From assembly GCF_008364555.1 (NCBI RefSeq), contig NZ_VTUC01000014.1, positions 1 through 64,000 of the forward strand: 64,000 nucleotides of DNA, read 5' to 3'. This DNA comes from Enterobacter vonholyi (GTDB lineage Bacteria; Pseudomonadota; Gammaproteobacteria; Enterobacterales; Enterobacteriaceae). Below, piece by piece: positions 27,940 to 35,783 of the stretch. Each line of letters starts with the position of its first letter. The first letter of the stretch is position 1. The notes beneath the pieces were generated by a model. The model saw only the letters and a list, made by a program, of their open reading frames with translations. It was not told where the DNA came from and ran no database searches. The position numbers and the translations under genes were made by a program.

Positions 27940-29007
27940 ATGCGTAAAGATACCCGCTTTAAATTTAATGCCTACCTGTCCCGCGTCGCGGAGCTGAACG
28001 GCGTTTCCACCGATGACGTGGCGAAAAAATTCACCGTCGAGCCGTCGGTCACGCAAACCCTGATGACCACCCTGCAGATGTCATCTGCGTTTCTGACCAA
28101 AATCAACATCGTGCCGGTCGACGAGCTGAAAGGCGAAAAAGTCGGGGTAGGCGTTAACGGTACGATTGCCAGCACCGCCGACACCGCCGGTGATGATGAG
28201 CGTACGACCGCTGACTTTACCGCGCTGGAGTCGAATAAATACGAGTGCGCGCAGATTAACTTTGACTTCCATATCCGCTACAAACAGCTCGACCTGTGGG
28301 CGAGATTCCAGGACTTCCAGACCCGTATCCGTGACGCGATTATCAAGCGCCAGTCACTCGATTTCATCATGGCCGGTTTCAACGGCATCGAGCGCGCGGC
28401 GACCTCCGACCGTAAAAAGAATCCGATGCTGCAGGACGTGGCGACGGGCTGGCTGCAGAAGTACCGCAATGAAGCACCAGCGCGCGTGATGTCGAAAATC
28501 ACCGCCGAGGACGGTACGGTTATTTCTGAAGTGATCCGCGTGGGTAAAAACGGCGACTATGCGAACCTCGACGCGCTGGTCATGGATGCCACCGGTAACC
28601 TGATTGACGAGATTTATCAGGATGACCCGGAGCTGGTCGTCATCACCGGCCGTAAGCTGATGGCTGATAAGTATTTCCCGATCGTCAACAAAGACCAGGA
28701 AAACACCGAGTCGCTGGCCGCTGACATCATCATCAGCCAGAAGCGAATCGGCAACCTGCCAGCCGTGCGCGTGCCTTACTTCCCGGCAGATGCGCTGATG
28801 GTCACGCGTCTCGATAACCTGTCGATTTACTTCATGGATGACGCACACCGCCGCGCCATTATCGAAGAGCCGAAGAAAGACCGCGTAGAAAACTACGAGT
28901 CAATGAATATTGACTACGTGGTTGAGGCTTACGCCGCCGGTTGCCTGATTGAAAACATCAAGCTCGGTGACTTCACCGCACCTGCAGCACCGGAAAGCGG
29001 AGAGTAA
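27940..29007 (+). CDS. N: Major capsid protein precursor (P2 gpN)
   Basis: The start MRKDTRFKFNAYLSRVAEL at 27940, behind CAGGAAACACC, gives 355 residues (P2 357). Conserved motifs are FTVEPSVTQTLMTTLQMSSAFL and the IIEEPKKDRVENYESMNIDYVVE C-terminus. gpO removes the N-terminal about 31 residues during maturation in P2. Confidence 0.96.
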   Translation: MRKDTRFKFNAYLSRVAELNGVSTDDVAKKFTVEPSVTQTLMTTLQMSSAFLTKINIVPVDELKGEKVGVGVNGTIASTADTAGDDERTTADFTALESNKYECAQINFDFHIRYKQLDLWARFQDFQTRIRDAIIKRQSLDFIMAGFNGIERAATSDRKKNPMLQDVATGWLQKYRNEAPARVMSKITAEDGTVISEVIRVGKNGDYANLDALVMDATGNLIDEIYQDDPELVVITGRKLMADKYFPIVNKDQENTESLAADIIISQKRIGNLPAVRVPYFPADALMVTRLDNLSIYFMDDAHRRAIIEEPKKDRVENYESMNIDYVVEAYAAGCLIENIKLGDFTAPAAPESGE

Positions 29008-29010
29008 ACC

Positions 29011-29766
29011 ATGACGAGTCCCGCAGCGCGTCACATGATGCGGGTCTCGGCCTCTGAAACAGCGCAGCGGGCTGCTGTCCCGCTGCGTAATGCAACTGCC
29101 TATGAGCAGATGCTCGTTAAGCTGGCCGCAGACAACCGCACGCTAAAACAAATCAGCTCCAAAGAGCGCAAAGCTGCGAAAAAGCGCGAGCTGCTGCCGT
29201 TCTACCTGCCGTGGGTCGCTGGCGTCCTCGCAAACGGCAAAGGCGCGCAGGATGACATCGTCATGACGGTGATGCTCTGGCGTCTCGATGCTGACGATAT
29301 CGCCGGGGCGCTGGAAATCGCCCGCTATGCGATGACCTACGGCCTGACCATGCCGGTCGGTCGCCGTCCGACGCCGTGCCTGCTGGCCGAAGAAGTGGCA
29401 CTGGCCGCGCAGCGCCTGCTCACGGCAAAACAGCCGGTCAATCTGGCGAACCTGCTTGACACTATCGCGCTGACCGAGCGCGCGGATATGCCCGATATCG
29501 TGCGTGCGAAGCTGCACAAAATCACCGGCTACGTGCTGCGTGATGCGGAGCAACTGCCGGAGGCGATGGCACACCTGCAGCGTGCGATCCAGTTAGAAAG
29601 CACTATCGGGGTGAAAAAGGATATCGAGCAGTTAGCGCGCCAGCTCAGGCCAAAACCCGAACCGGCGCCGAAAACCAAAACGACTCAACCGCGCACGCGC
29701 AAACCTGCCGCCAAACCGGCGGCACGGCGCGGGCGTCCACCAAATGCGGCAAAAGCCGCAGGTTAA
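29011..29766 (+). CDS. M: Terminase small subunit/endonuclease (P2 gpM)
   Basis: A 251-residue cos-cutting terminase subunit. It carries YEQMLVKLAADNRTLKQISSKERKAAKKRELLPFYLPWVAGVL, typical of gpM, and a Pro/Lys/Ala-rich tail (KPAAKPAARRGRPP) likely binding DNA. It follows N by 3 bp. Confidence 0.94.
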   Translation: MTSPAARHMMRVSASETAQRAAVPLRNATAYEQMLVKLAADNRTLKQISSKERKAAKKRELLPFYLPWVAGVLANGKGAQDDIVMTVMLWRLDADDIAGALEIARYAMTYGLTMPVGRRPTPCLLAEEVALAAQRLLTAKQPVNLANLLDTIALTERADMPDIVRAKLHKITGYVLRDAEQLPEAMAHLQRAIQLESTIGVKKDIEQLARQLRPKPEPAPKTKTTQPRTRKPAAKPAARRGRPPNAAKAAG

Positions 29767-29865
29767 ACGAGCGCTCCCCGAGCCGGGCGGCACGCCGGTC
29801 AATGCGGGTATCAATTGCCCTGACTGCGACCGGCGTCCACCGCCCACCCATTACCCGAGGTTGTC

Positions 29866-30372
29866 ATGACGACACTGATTATTGAGCCAAAAAAAGAGCC
29901 GCAGGATGTGCCGGGCGTGGTGATACCGCCGCCGGGCGTGAGCGAGCCGGTAATCAAAAACACCCCGTTTTTTCCTGACGTTGATCCGAAGCGCGTGCGC
30001 GAGGAAATGCGTTTAGAGCAGACCGTTTCCCCCGTGCGCCTGCGCCGGGCGATTAAAAACGCGATCGCGGAGACAAACGCGGAGCTGAGCGACTGGCGCG
30101 AAAGTCAGCTCGATGCCGGTTACGCCACGCTGGCGGATGTCCCGACCGACGAGCTCGACGGCGAGAGCGTGCGCGTTTTCCACTACTTCAACGCCGTGTG
30201 CTCGATGACGACGGCCACGCTATATGAGCGTTTTCGCGGCGTGGATGCGACCGCCAAAGGAGACAAAAAGGCTGACAGCATCGACAGCACCATCGATGAA
30301 ATGTGGCGGGACATGCGCTGGTCTGTGGCGCGCATCCAGGACAAAGCGCGCTGCATTGTGGGGCAAATCTGA
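29866..30372 (+). CDS. L: Head completion/stabilisation protein (P2 gpL)
   Basis: A 168-residue protein that finishes the capsid after DNA filling. The P2 gpL core FFPDVDPKRVREEMRLEQTVSPVRLRRAI and AGYATLADVP is present. Its stop shares a base with the ATG of X (TGATG), so translation is coupled. Confidence 0.94.
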   Translation: MTTLIIEPKKEPQDVPGVVIPPPGVSEPVIKNTPFFPDVDPKRVREEMRLEQTVSPVRLRRAIKNAIAETNAELSDWRESQLDAGYATLADVPTDELDGESVRVFHYFNAVCSMTTATLYERFRGVDATAKGDKKADSIDSTIDEMWRDMRWSVARIQDKARCIVGQI

Positions 30373-30575
30373 TGAAAGCGTATGCGCTGCAGGGCGACAC
30401 CCTCGACGCGATTTGCGCCAGGTACTACGGGCGCACTGAGGGCGTGGTCGAAACCGTCTTAGAGGCTAATCCCGGCCTGTCTGAGCTCGGCGTGATCCTG
30501 CCGCACGGCACGGCAGTTGAGCTGCCCGAGACCGAAAGCGCGGCCAGAACAGAAACGGTGAATCTATGGGACTGA
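30372..30575 (+). CDS. X: Tail protein (P2 gpX), LysM-like
   Basis: A 67-residue protein (MKAYALQGDTLDAICARYYGRTEGVVETVLEANPGLSELG) with a single LysM-like fold. In P2, gpX is essential for tail formation. Position between L and the holin is conserved. Confidence 0.92.
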   Translation: MKAYALQGDTLDAICARYYGRTEGVVETVLEANPGLSELGVILPHGTAVELPETESAARTETVNLWD

Positions 30576-30787
30576 GTATGGAAAAAATCACCACGTTTAT
30601 TGCCTACTGGCTGGCCGTGGGGCTGGCGTATGTCGGGGCAATGTCCCCCGAAAAGATGGCGCTTTACGTGGGCGGCGGATGCGCCATTTTTACCGCGCTG
30701 ACGAACTACTGGTTTAAGCGCAAGACGTACCTCTATCTGACATCGCTCGGACTCGATAAAGGGGCTATTCGTGAAATCAATCGTTAA
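30566..30787 (+). CDS. Phage holin, S21/class II-like
   Basis: A 73-residue membrane protein in the place of P2 Y but shorter. Two membrane segments (about 10-27 and 34-50) flank a short turn, the class II (pinholin) layout. Two in-frame starts, at 30566 and 30578 (MGLSMEKITTF), recall the dual starts of phage 21 S, which give antiholin and holin. The partner lysozyme is of the SAR type, which fits a pinholin. Family is inferred from topology. Confidence 0.75.
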   Translation: MGLSMEKITTFIAYWLAVGLAYVGAMSPEKMALYVGGGCAIFTALTNYWFKRKTYLYLTSLGLDKGAIREINR

Positions 30788-31280
30788 AAAATGCAGTGTG
30801 GCCGCCGTGCTGGCGCTGGCAGCGCTGATGCCTGACTTTCGTCTGCTTAACACCTCGCCCGGGGGGCTGGCGCTGATTGCCGACCTCGAAGGCTGTCGCC
30901 TGACGCCTTACCAGTGCAGCGCGGGAGTGTGGACATCGGGCATCGGCCACACTGCAGGCGTCGTGCCAAAGGGGGAAATCACCGAGCGGCAGGCGGCGGC
31001 GAATCTCGTCGCGGATGTGCTGAACGTCGAGAAACGTCTGGCCGTATGCGCGCCGGTGAAAATGCCGCCGCAGGTTTACGACGCGCTGGTCAGCTTCTCA
31101 TTCAACGTGGGAACCGGCGCGGCCTGCCGGTCGACGCTGGTCTCGTTTATCAAACGCCAGCAATGGCCGCAGGCGTGCGACCAGCTCACCCGCTGGGTTT
31201 ACGTGAACGGTGAAATTAACAAAGGGCTGGAAAACCGCCGCGCGCGCGAGCGTGCTTACTGCCTCAGGGGGATTCAATGA
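30771..31280 (+). CDS. SAR endolysin, P1 Lyz-type lysozyme
   Basis: A 169-residue muramidase (glycoside hydrolase 24). The N-terminus is a weakly hydrophobic signal-anchor-release segment (about 8-20). The catalytic triad is Glu40-Cys49-Thr55 (E-x8-C-x5-T), with Cys where T4 lysozyme has Asp, as in P1 Lyz. Extra cysteines at 8 and 42 match the P1 arrangement, in which a disulphide from the SAR segment to the catalytic Cys keeps the tethered enzyme off. It overlaps the holin gene and lysB. Confidence 0.9.
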   Translation: MKSIVKKCSVAAVLALAALMPDFRLLNTSPGGLALIADLEGCRLTPYQCSAGVWTSGIGHTAGVVPKGEITERQAAANLVADVLNVEKRLAVCAPVKMPPQVYDALVSFSFNVGTGAACRSTLVSFIKRQQWPQACDQLTRWVYVNGEINKGLENRRARERAYCLRGIQ

Positions 31281-31702
31281 AAGTGATGTTGTTTTTACTG
31301 GCCGCGCTTATTGCGGTTGTGCTCTGGCAGCGTCATGAAAACGGCAACCTGACGCGCTCGTTTGAACGGGCGAACAGGGTCGCCACGGAACAAAAAACCG
31401 CGATCGGCATGCTGAAAAATCAGCTTTCCGTTTCGCAGGGAATTGCCAGGCGAAATGAAACCGCACAGGTCAGTTTACGCGGCGAACTGCTGGCCGCAGG
31501 TGCAATGGCCGTGCGACGTGAACAAACCATTACGAGGCTGATTAATGAGAATGAAACACTACGCCGCTGGTATGCCGATAAGTTGCCTGATGTTGTGCGC
31601 AGGCTGCACACCCGCGCTGGTTGCGCCTCCGCCGGTCATTGTTTACAGCGCCTGCCCGAAGGTGAGCTATTGCCCGATGCCGGGAAGCGACCCGGGCACT
31701 AA
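31277..31702 (+). CDS. lysB: LysB-like inner membrane spanin (Rz-like)
   Basis: A 141-residue protein with an N-terminal membrane anchor (KVMLFLLAALIAVVLWQ) and a long periplasmic coiled coil (about 20-105). It is the inner-membrane spanin that joins the lipoprotein spanin encoded inside its own reading region. Overlaps the lysozyme by 4 bp. Confidence 0.88.
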   Translation: MKVMLFLLAALIAVVLWQRHENGNLTRSFERANRVATEQKTAIGMLKNQLSVSQGIARRNETAQVSLRGELLAAGAMAVRREQTITRLINENETLRRWYADKLPDVVRRLHTRAGCASAGHCLQRLPEGELLPDAGKRPGH

Positions 31703-31835
31703 TGGCGACCTGAGCGCCGATATTCGCAGGCTTGAGCACGCGCTCGCCGCCTGCGCGCTGCAGGTTGAAACCGTCAAAGACTGTCAGGATAAACTCGATG
31801 AAGAAAGCACGCAGCCTGCGCGAAGCTCTGATTAA
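31551..31835 (+). CDS. lysC: LysC-like outer membrane spanin lipoprotein (Rz1-like)
   Basis: A 94-residue lipoprotein embedded in the +1-type frame of lysB. The start MKHYAAGMPISCLMLCAGC is followed by PALVAPPPVI, the Pro-rich stretch typical of Rz1. The lipobox is LCAGC. It overlaps lysB for about 150 bp and gene R for 38 bp. With LysB it fuses inner and outer membranes at lysis. An ATG two codons earlier is possible. Confidence 0.85.
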   Translation: MKHYAAGMPISCLMLCAGCTPALVAPPPVIVYSACPKVSYCPMPGSDPGTNGDLSADIRRLEHALAACALQVETVKDCQDKLDEESTQPARSSD

Positions 31836-32265
31836 AGCCGTTCCGCAGCTTGAAACAAATCCCGAAATGATGCGCATCTTTGCCGATGAGGGGAATATCG
31901 ATGCGCGTCTCGCGGCCTCGCTGTCGCACGAGAAAATTTATACCCTGAATGTGATCGTGTGTGACTTTGTGGGCGACCCTGACCTGATTTTCGTGCCTGT
32001 GGCCGCATGGCTAAGGGAAAACCAGCCGGATATCTGCACGCTCGATGACGGGCGCAAAAAGGGCTACCGTTTCCAGATGGATTTGAACGACGGGGACAGC
32101 GTCGATATCAGCATCAGCCTGCAGCTCACCGAGCGCACCATCATAAGGGAGGAAAACGGCGCGCTGCACGTGAGCTATGCACCTGAGCCTCCGCTGCCGG
32201 AGCCAGTAACCCCACCAAAAGAGCTCTATCTTGACGGAGAGCTGGCGAGTAAATGGGATGAGTGA
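31798..32265 (+). CDS. R: Tail completion protein (P2 gpR)
   Basis: The start MKKARSLREALIKAVPQL (31798) gives 155 residues as in P2. The core VCDFVGDPDLIFVPVAAWLRENQPDI is conserved. gpR caps the tail together with gpS for joining to the head. Confidence 0.93.
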   Translation: MKKARSLREALIKAVPQLETNPEMMRIFADEGNIDARLAASLSHEKIYTLNVIVCDFVGDPDLIFVPVAAWLRENQPDICTLDDGRKKGYRFQMDLNDGDSVDISISLQLTERTIIREENGALHVSYAPEPPLPEPVTPPKELYLDGELASKWDE

Positions 32266-32704
32266 ATTTAAGCCCTTTGATGACCGGCTCAATAGTCTGA
32301 TTGCTGCCCTGTCACCTGCTGCACGCCGTAAGCTTGCCGGAGAGATAGCAAAGGAGCTGCGCAAGTCGCAACAGCAACGTATCAAGCTGCAGAAAGCACC
32401 GGACGGCTCACCGTATCAGGCGCGAAAGCGTCAGCCGCTCAGGGCTAAAACCGGGCGGATTAAACGGGCGATGTTCCAGAAGCTCCGAACAAGCCGCTAC
32501 ATGAAAGCCACTGGCCGCGAAAACAGCGCGGTGGTCGAATTCACCGGCAAAGTGCAGCGTATAGCGCAGATACACCAGTACGGACTAAAAGACAGACCAA
32601 ACACACATGGTAAGGAGGTTCAGTACGCGGAACGTCCGTTACTTGGTTTCAGTTTTGAAGATGAAATACTCATTCGAGATTTGGTAATTAATAGCTTTAA
32701 TTAA
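32258..32704 (+). CDS. S: Tail completion protein (P2 gpS)
   Basis: The start MSEFKPFDDRLNSLIAAL (32258), overlapping the end of R by 8 bp, gives 148 residues. It has the basic segment RKSQQQRI and the tail-completion core VQRIAQIHQYGLKDR. It is the last gene before the AT-rich cargo insertion. Confidence 0.92.
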   Translation: MSEFKPFDDRLNSLIAALSPAARRKLAGEIAKELRKSQQQRIKLQKAPDGSPYQARKRQPLRAKTGRIKRAMFQKLRTSRYMKATGRENSAVVEFTGKVQRIAQIHQYGLKDRPNTHGKEVQYAERPLLGFSFEDEILIRDLVINSFN

Positions 32705-32720
32705 CAATTTTATTACTTGA

Positions 32721-32753
32721 AGTGGGTGTTTGGAAATATTACAAACACCCATT
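32721..32753. terminator. Hairpin between S and the cargo gene
   Basis: TGGGTGTTTG (32723-32732) and CAAACACCCA (32742-32751) form a perfect 10-bp stem with a 9-nt loop. It lies between two convergent genes and may terminate both. The U tracts on either side are short, so efficiency is uncertain. Confidence 0.6.
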
Positions 32754-32779
32754 TGCTATGATGTTCTTTGTGATGTTGT

Positions 32780-34513
32780 CTATTTTTTAAATGATATCCA
32801 AGGTGAGTTATAAGCAATTATCGTTTTATCTTTATACTTGCAATAGAGTTTGCCGATAATTTCAAGGCAAAATATTCCATCCAAATGGTAGTTTTCATAT
32901 ATATAATTGCAAAAACCCTCTGTAGAGAACGTTCGGCCTCTTGAAGTTCTAAAATATTCCATCATGTCAATCAACTTCGGATCGAAAAAACTAAGACTGT
33001 TTGTTTTTTTATTTTCTAAGACTGGGAAGTCAAAGGCGAATACATTATTCATTTTTGAAAAGGTATCGTAATCAATATCGATCACCTTGCCTTCTCCTAT
33101 GTAAATATCCAATTTCATCTCATCGAGAAGAGCATTCATTTTTATATTGTTATGTGAGGCTGATATCATTTTTGCAAAATGCTTTTCCGTGATGCCTAAC
33201 TTTTTAAATGCTAAACATGTAAGTAGTAATGCTAATTTGTTTAGCAATATATTTATCTTGCTGGGGGAGTTGTCCTTTCCTTTATCTGATGTGAACTCTA
33301 TAGGTATGCCATGTGCAGCAGCATCTCTAATTTTTTTTATTGTGATGAAGTCCTGCTCTGTGAAGTTTATAATCTCCAATAAATCATTATCGATGGTTTT
33401 TAAAGCGTATTGATATCGCTCTTGAAAATTTGGCGTGATGGTGTTTTTGAAGTTTATTATATGCTTGCTGAGCGAGTCTAATATTATCTTGTTAGTGGGG
33501 TTATTCAGATCCAAAAGTTTTGCTTTTTCATCCAGTAAAGAAATTAGATCGTTTTTTATCTCTTTCATTTTGGATGGAGGGATTCTAACTTTTGCACTGC
33601 TATCAACTAGTTGTTGGCTGTAAACATCTAGAATGCTTGCGAGTCCCAGTATTTTATATTCCCAGTAACCATTGTAAGAATGCATGCTAACGAGTCTAGC
33701 CCATACATTTTGAAATTCAGATGAATTTTCATCTGAAAAATAATTTTTAAAAATTAAAGCCCACTGTTCATTGGTTATGTTTAATGGGTGGGTTATTAAT
33801 GCCTTGGCTTGATAGGTTATATTGTTAGCGTCTGAATATCGATATGGGAAATAAAAAGGAGAGTAAATGTTATTCTCACTACCTAGTGAAACGTATTTAA
33901 TGGAGAGGCCCGCACCCAAGATTAGTGAGAAAAAATTAACCATCAGTATTGATAGTTTCTGTGCTTCTTCAAGGGATAGTGTACCATTATTTTTTTCAAT
34001 GCAAACTGTTGAATCCTCAGATATTGTGGTGTCATTTTCATTATGGGAGATAGAAAAACTGTGGGAGATAGTTAGTTCGTACTCTGCTTTATTATGTTTG
34101 AACTTTGTATTAAGAAATTCACTTTTTATTTTCTTGCTCAGACAGTCGTTTTCTGCATGAAATCCATTTAGACCATTAAAGAAAGTAAATAGACCTGGTA
34201 TGGATATGTATATTTTGGAATACGAGTGATGAGCATTGTTTTTAATGATGAATTTAGGGTATATGCAGTTGGAATGTATGCTGCATGAGTGCAGGAGAAA
34301 GACATCATTTTTGTGAGAGCAGCTTATCACTGATTCGGTACCTTTAAAGCTCTTGGTTCTTTTTAATTCAAGCATCCCTGGAAAATCAATGCTTAAAAAA
34401 GGTACAGCGTTGCTCTTTATAATAAATACACCTTTGGTGATGAAGTTATCATCAATGTAAACATCAACATCTAGCTCTATGTTTTCAGAAAAATGTAATT
34501 CATCATTTTGCAT
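32780..34513 (-). CDS. HEPN-domain protein, candidate ApeA-like anti-phage cargo
   Basis: A 577-residue AT-rich gene inserted on the opposite strand between late genes S and V. The N-terminal about 250 residues are beta-rich (ELDVDVYIDDNFITKGVFII; YSPFYFPYR). The C-terminal half is helical and contains R396-x4-H401 in KKIRDAAAHG, the catalytic RX4-6H motif of HEPN ribonucleases. This two-part layout resembles ApeA-type defence proteins, but I cannot confirm the N-terminal family. An AAGGA site lies 8 bp before the ATG. Position, strand and base composition mark it as a transferred lysogenic gene; phage defence is an inference. Confidence 0.7.
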   Translation of the reverse strand: MQNDELHFSENIELDVDVYIDDNFITKGVFIIKSNAVPFLSIDFPGMLELKRTKSFKGTESVISCSHKNDVFLLHSCSIHSNCIYPKFIIKNNAHHSYSKIYISIPGLFTFFNGLNGFHAENDCLSKKIKSEFLNTKFKHNKAEYELTISHSFSISHNENDTTISEDSTVCIEKNNGTLSLEEAQKLSILMVNFFSLILGAGLSIKYVSLGSENNIYSPFYFPYRYSDANNITYQAKALITHPLNITNEQWALIFKNYFSDENSSEFQNVWARLVSMHSYNGYWEYKILGLASILDVYSQQLVDSSAKVRIPPSKMKEIKNDLISLLDEKAKLLDLNNPTNKIILDSLSKHIINFKNTITPNFQERYQYALKTIDNDLLEIINFTEQDFITIKKIRDAAAHGIPIEFTSDKGKDNSPSKINILLNKLALLLTCLAFKKLGITEKHFAKMISASHNNIKMNALLDEMKLDIYIGEGKVIDIDYDTFSKMNNVFAFDFPVLENKKTNSLSFFDPKLIDMMEYFRTSRGRTFSTEGFCNYIYENYHLDGIFCLEIIGKLYCKYKDKTIIAYNSPWISFKK

Positions 34514-34618
34514 GCATATGTCCTTGTAAGTTTAAATATTGGTAAGATTTGATAATGCTTGTTACCAATTAAAAGAAGAGTTGAATGTATCAATATTAAC
34601 GAATGATCTTTTAAAAGA

Positions 34619-34780
34619 TCAAGATGAGTTTTTACTGGGTGAGATATCGACATTGGAAAAATTGCAACGCTTTAGTAAAAATTTCGGATTTGACTTTTTT
34701 AGGGGGGATAGTGATGGCGCTTCGTTGTAGGAGCGTTCAAAGAACTCTTGTACGTAGTCAGAATTCTTGCTCTTCGTCAT
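34619..34780 (-). CDS. Small 53-residue ORF divergent from V
   Basis: Reads MTKSKNSDYVQEFFERSY and continues to a TGA, 53 residues, with GGGG 5 bp upstream of the ATG (a second ATG is directly before it). The start is 10 bp from the V start on the other strand. The composition is intermediate between cargo and phage. It may be a real small gene, or the 5' remnant of a longer gene cut by the insertion. No family recognised. Confidence 0.4.
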   Translation of the reverse strand: MTKSKNSDYVQEFFERSYNEAPSLSPLKKSNPKFLLKRCNFSNVDISPSKNSS

Positions 34781-34789
34781 CATTTCCCC

Positions 34790-35431
34790 ATGAATAATCT
34801 AAATTCTCTGCAGGAAATCGCTCGCGCGATCCGCAACCTTATCCGCACCGGCATCGTCACCGACGTCGACCACTACGAGGGGCTTTGTCGTGTCCAGACC
34901 GGCGGCATGGAAACCACCTGGCTGAACTGGCTTACCAGTCGCGCCGGTCGATCACGCGTATGGTGGGCTCCGTCCGTTGGTGAGCAGGTGCTTTTACTGG
35001 CGATAGGCGGCGAACTCGATACGGCCTTTGTTCTGCCCGGCATTTTCTCGGATGACAATCCTGCGCCGTCTGCCTCCCCTGATGCGCTTCATGTTTCCTT
35101 TCCTGACGGGGCGGTCATCGAGTACGAACCCGAAAACGGGGCGCTCACCGTGTCAGGCATCAAAACCGCTGACGTCACCGCATATGATTCCATTACGGCC
35201 ACCGTGCCGGTGGTGCTGGTGAAAGCGTCGAGCCGCATCACGCTCGATACGCCGGAGGTGGTATGCACCAACAAGCTGACGACCGGCACGCTCGAAGTGA
35301 AGAACGGCGGGGAGATGAGCGGGAACATCGAGCACACCGGCGGGACACTGAAATCAAACGGCGTGCAGGTGGATAACCACGACCACGGCGGCGTCGAACG
35401 GGGCGGAAGCTGGACGGAGGGCATCAAATGA
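34790..35431 (+). CDS. V: Baseplate spike protein (P2 gpV)
   Basis: The start MNNLNSLQEIARAIRNLIR (34790) gives 213 residues, near P2 (211). Conserved: CRVQTGGMETTWLNWLTSRAGRSRVWWAPSVGEQ and VVCTNKL-TGTLEV. The C-terminus has a HDHGG motif, which in gpV-like spikes binds the tip iron. No clear Shine-Dalgarno precedes the ATG, because the insertion abuts it. Confidence 0.95.
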   Translation: MNNLNSLQEIARAIRNLIRTGIVTDVDHYEGLCRVQTGGMETTWLNWLTSRAGRSRVWWAPSVGEQVLLLAIGGELDTAFVLPGIFSDDNPAPSASPDALHVSFPDGAVIEYEPENGALTVSGIKTADVTAYDSITATVPVVLVKASSRITLDTPEVVCTNKLTTGTLEVKNGGEMSGNIEHTGGTLKSNGVQVDNHDHGGVERGGSWTEGIK

Positions 35432-35778
35432 CGGTGCGTTATCTGGGAATGAACAGCCAGACCGGCCTCAGTATCTCTGAGGTTGAGCATATCCGGCAAA
35501 GCGTGCGCGACATTCTGGTAACGCCGGTAGGCTCGCGCGTCATGCGTCGTGAATACGGCTCGCTCCTGTCGCAGATGATTGACCAGCCGCAGAACCCGGC
35601 GCTGCGCCTGCAGATTATGGCCGCGTGCTATTCCGCAATCCAGAAGTGGGAGCCACGCGTAGACCTCGCGACCATTACCTTTGAACGGTCGGAGACCGAC
35701 GGCGGGCTGTATGTCGACATCACCGGCACCCGTTCGACCGGCGGCCAGCCATTTTCCATCACCATTCCACTGAGCTAA
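35428..35778 (+). CDS. W: Baseplate wedge protein (P2 gpW, gp25-like)
   Basis: A 116-residue T4 gp25-type baseplate protein with VGSRVMRREYGSLLSQMIDQP, the typical core. Overlaps V by 4 bp. Confidence 0.94.
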   Translation: MTVRYLGMNSQTGLSISEVEHIRQSVRDILVTPVGSRVMRREYGSLLSQMIDQPQNPALRLQIMAACYSAIQKWEPRVDLATITFERSETDGGLYVDITGTRSTGGQPFSITIPLS

Positions 35779-35783
35779 TCACT

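Noticed and set aside
34539..34730. 63-codon TTG-started frame downstream of the HEPN gene start
   Set aside because: It has no ribosome site and no recognisable protein, and it overlaps the better-supported minus-strand ORF.
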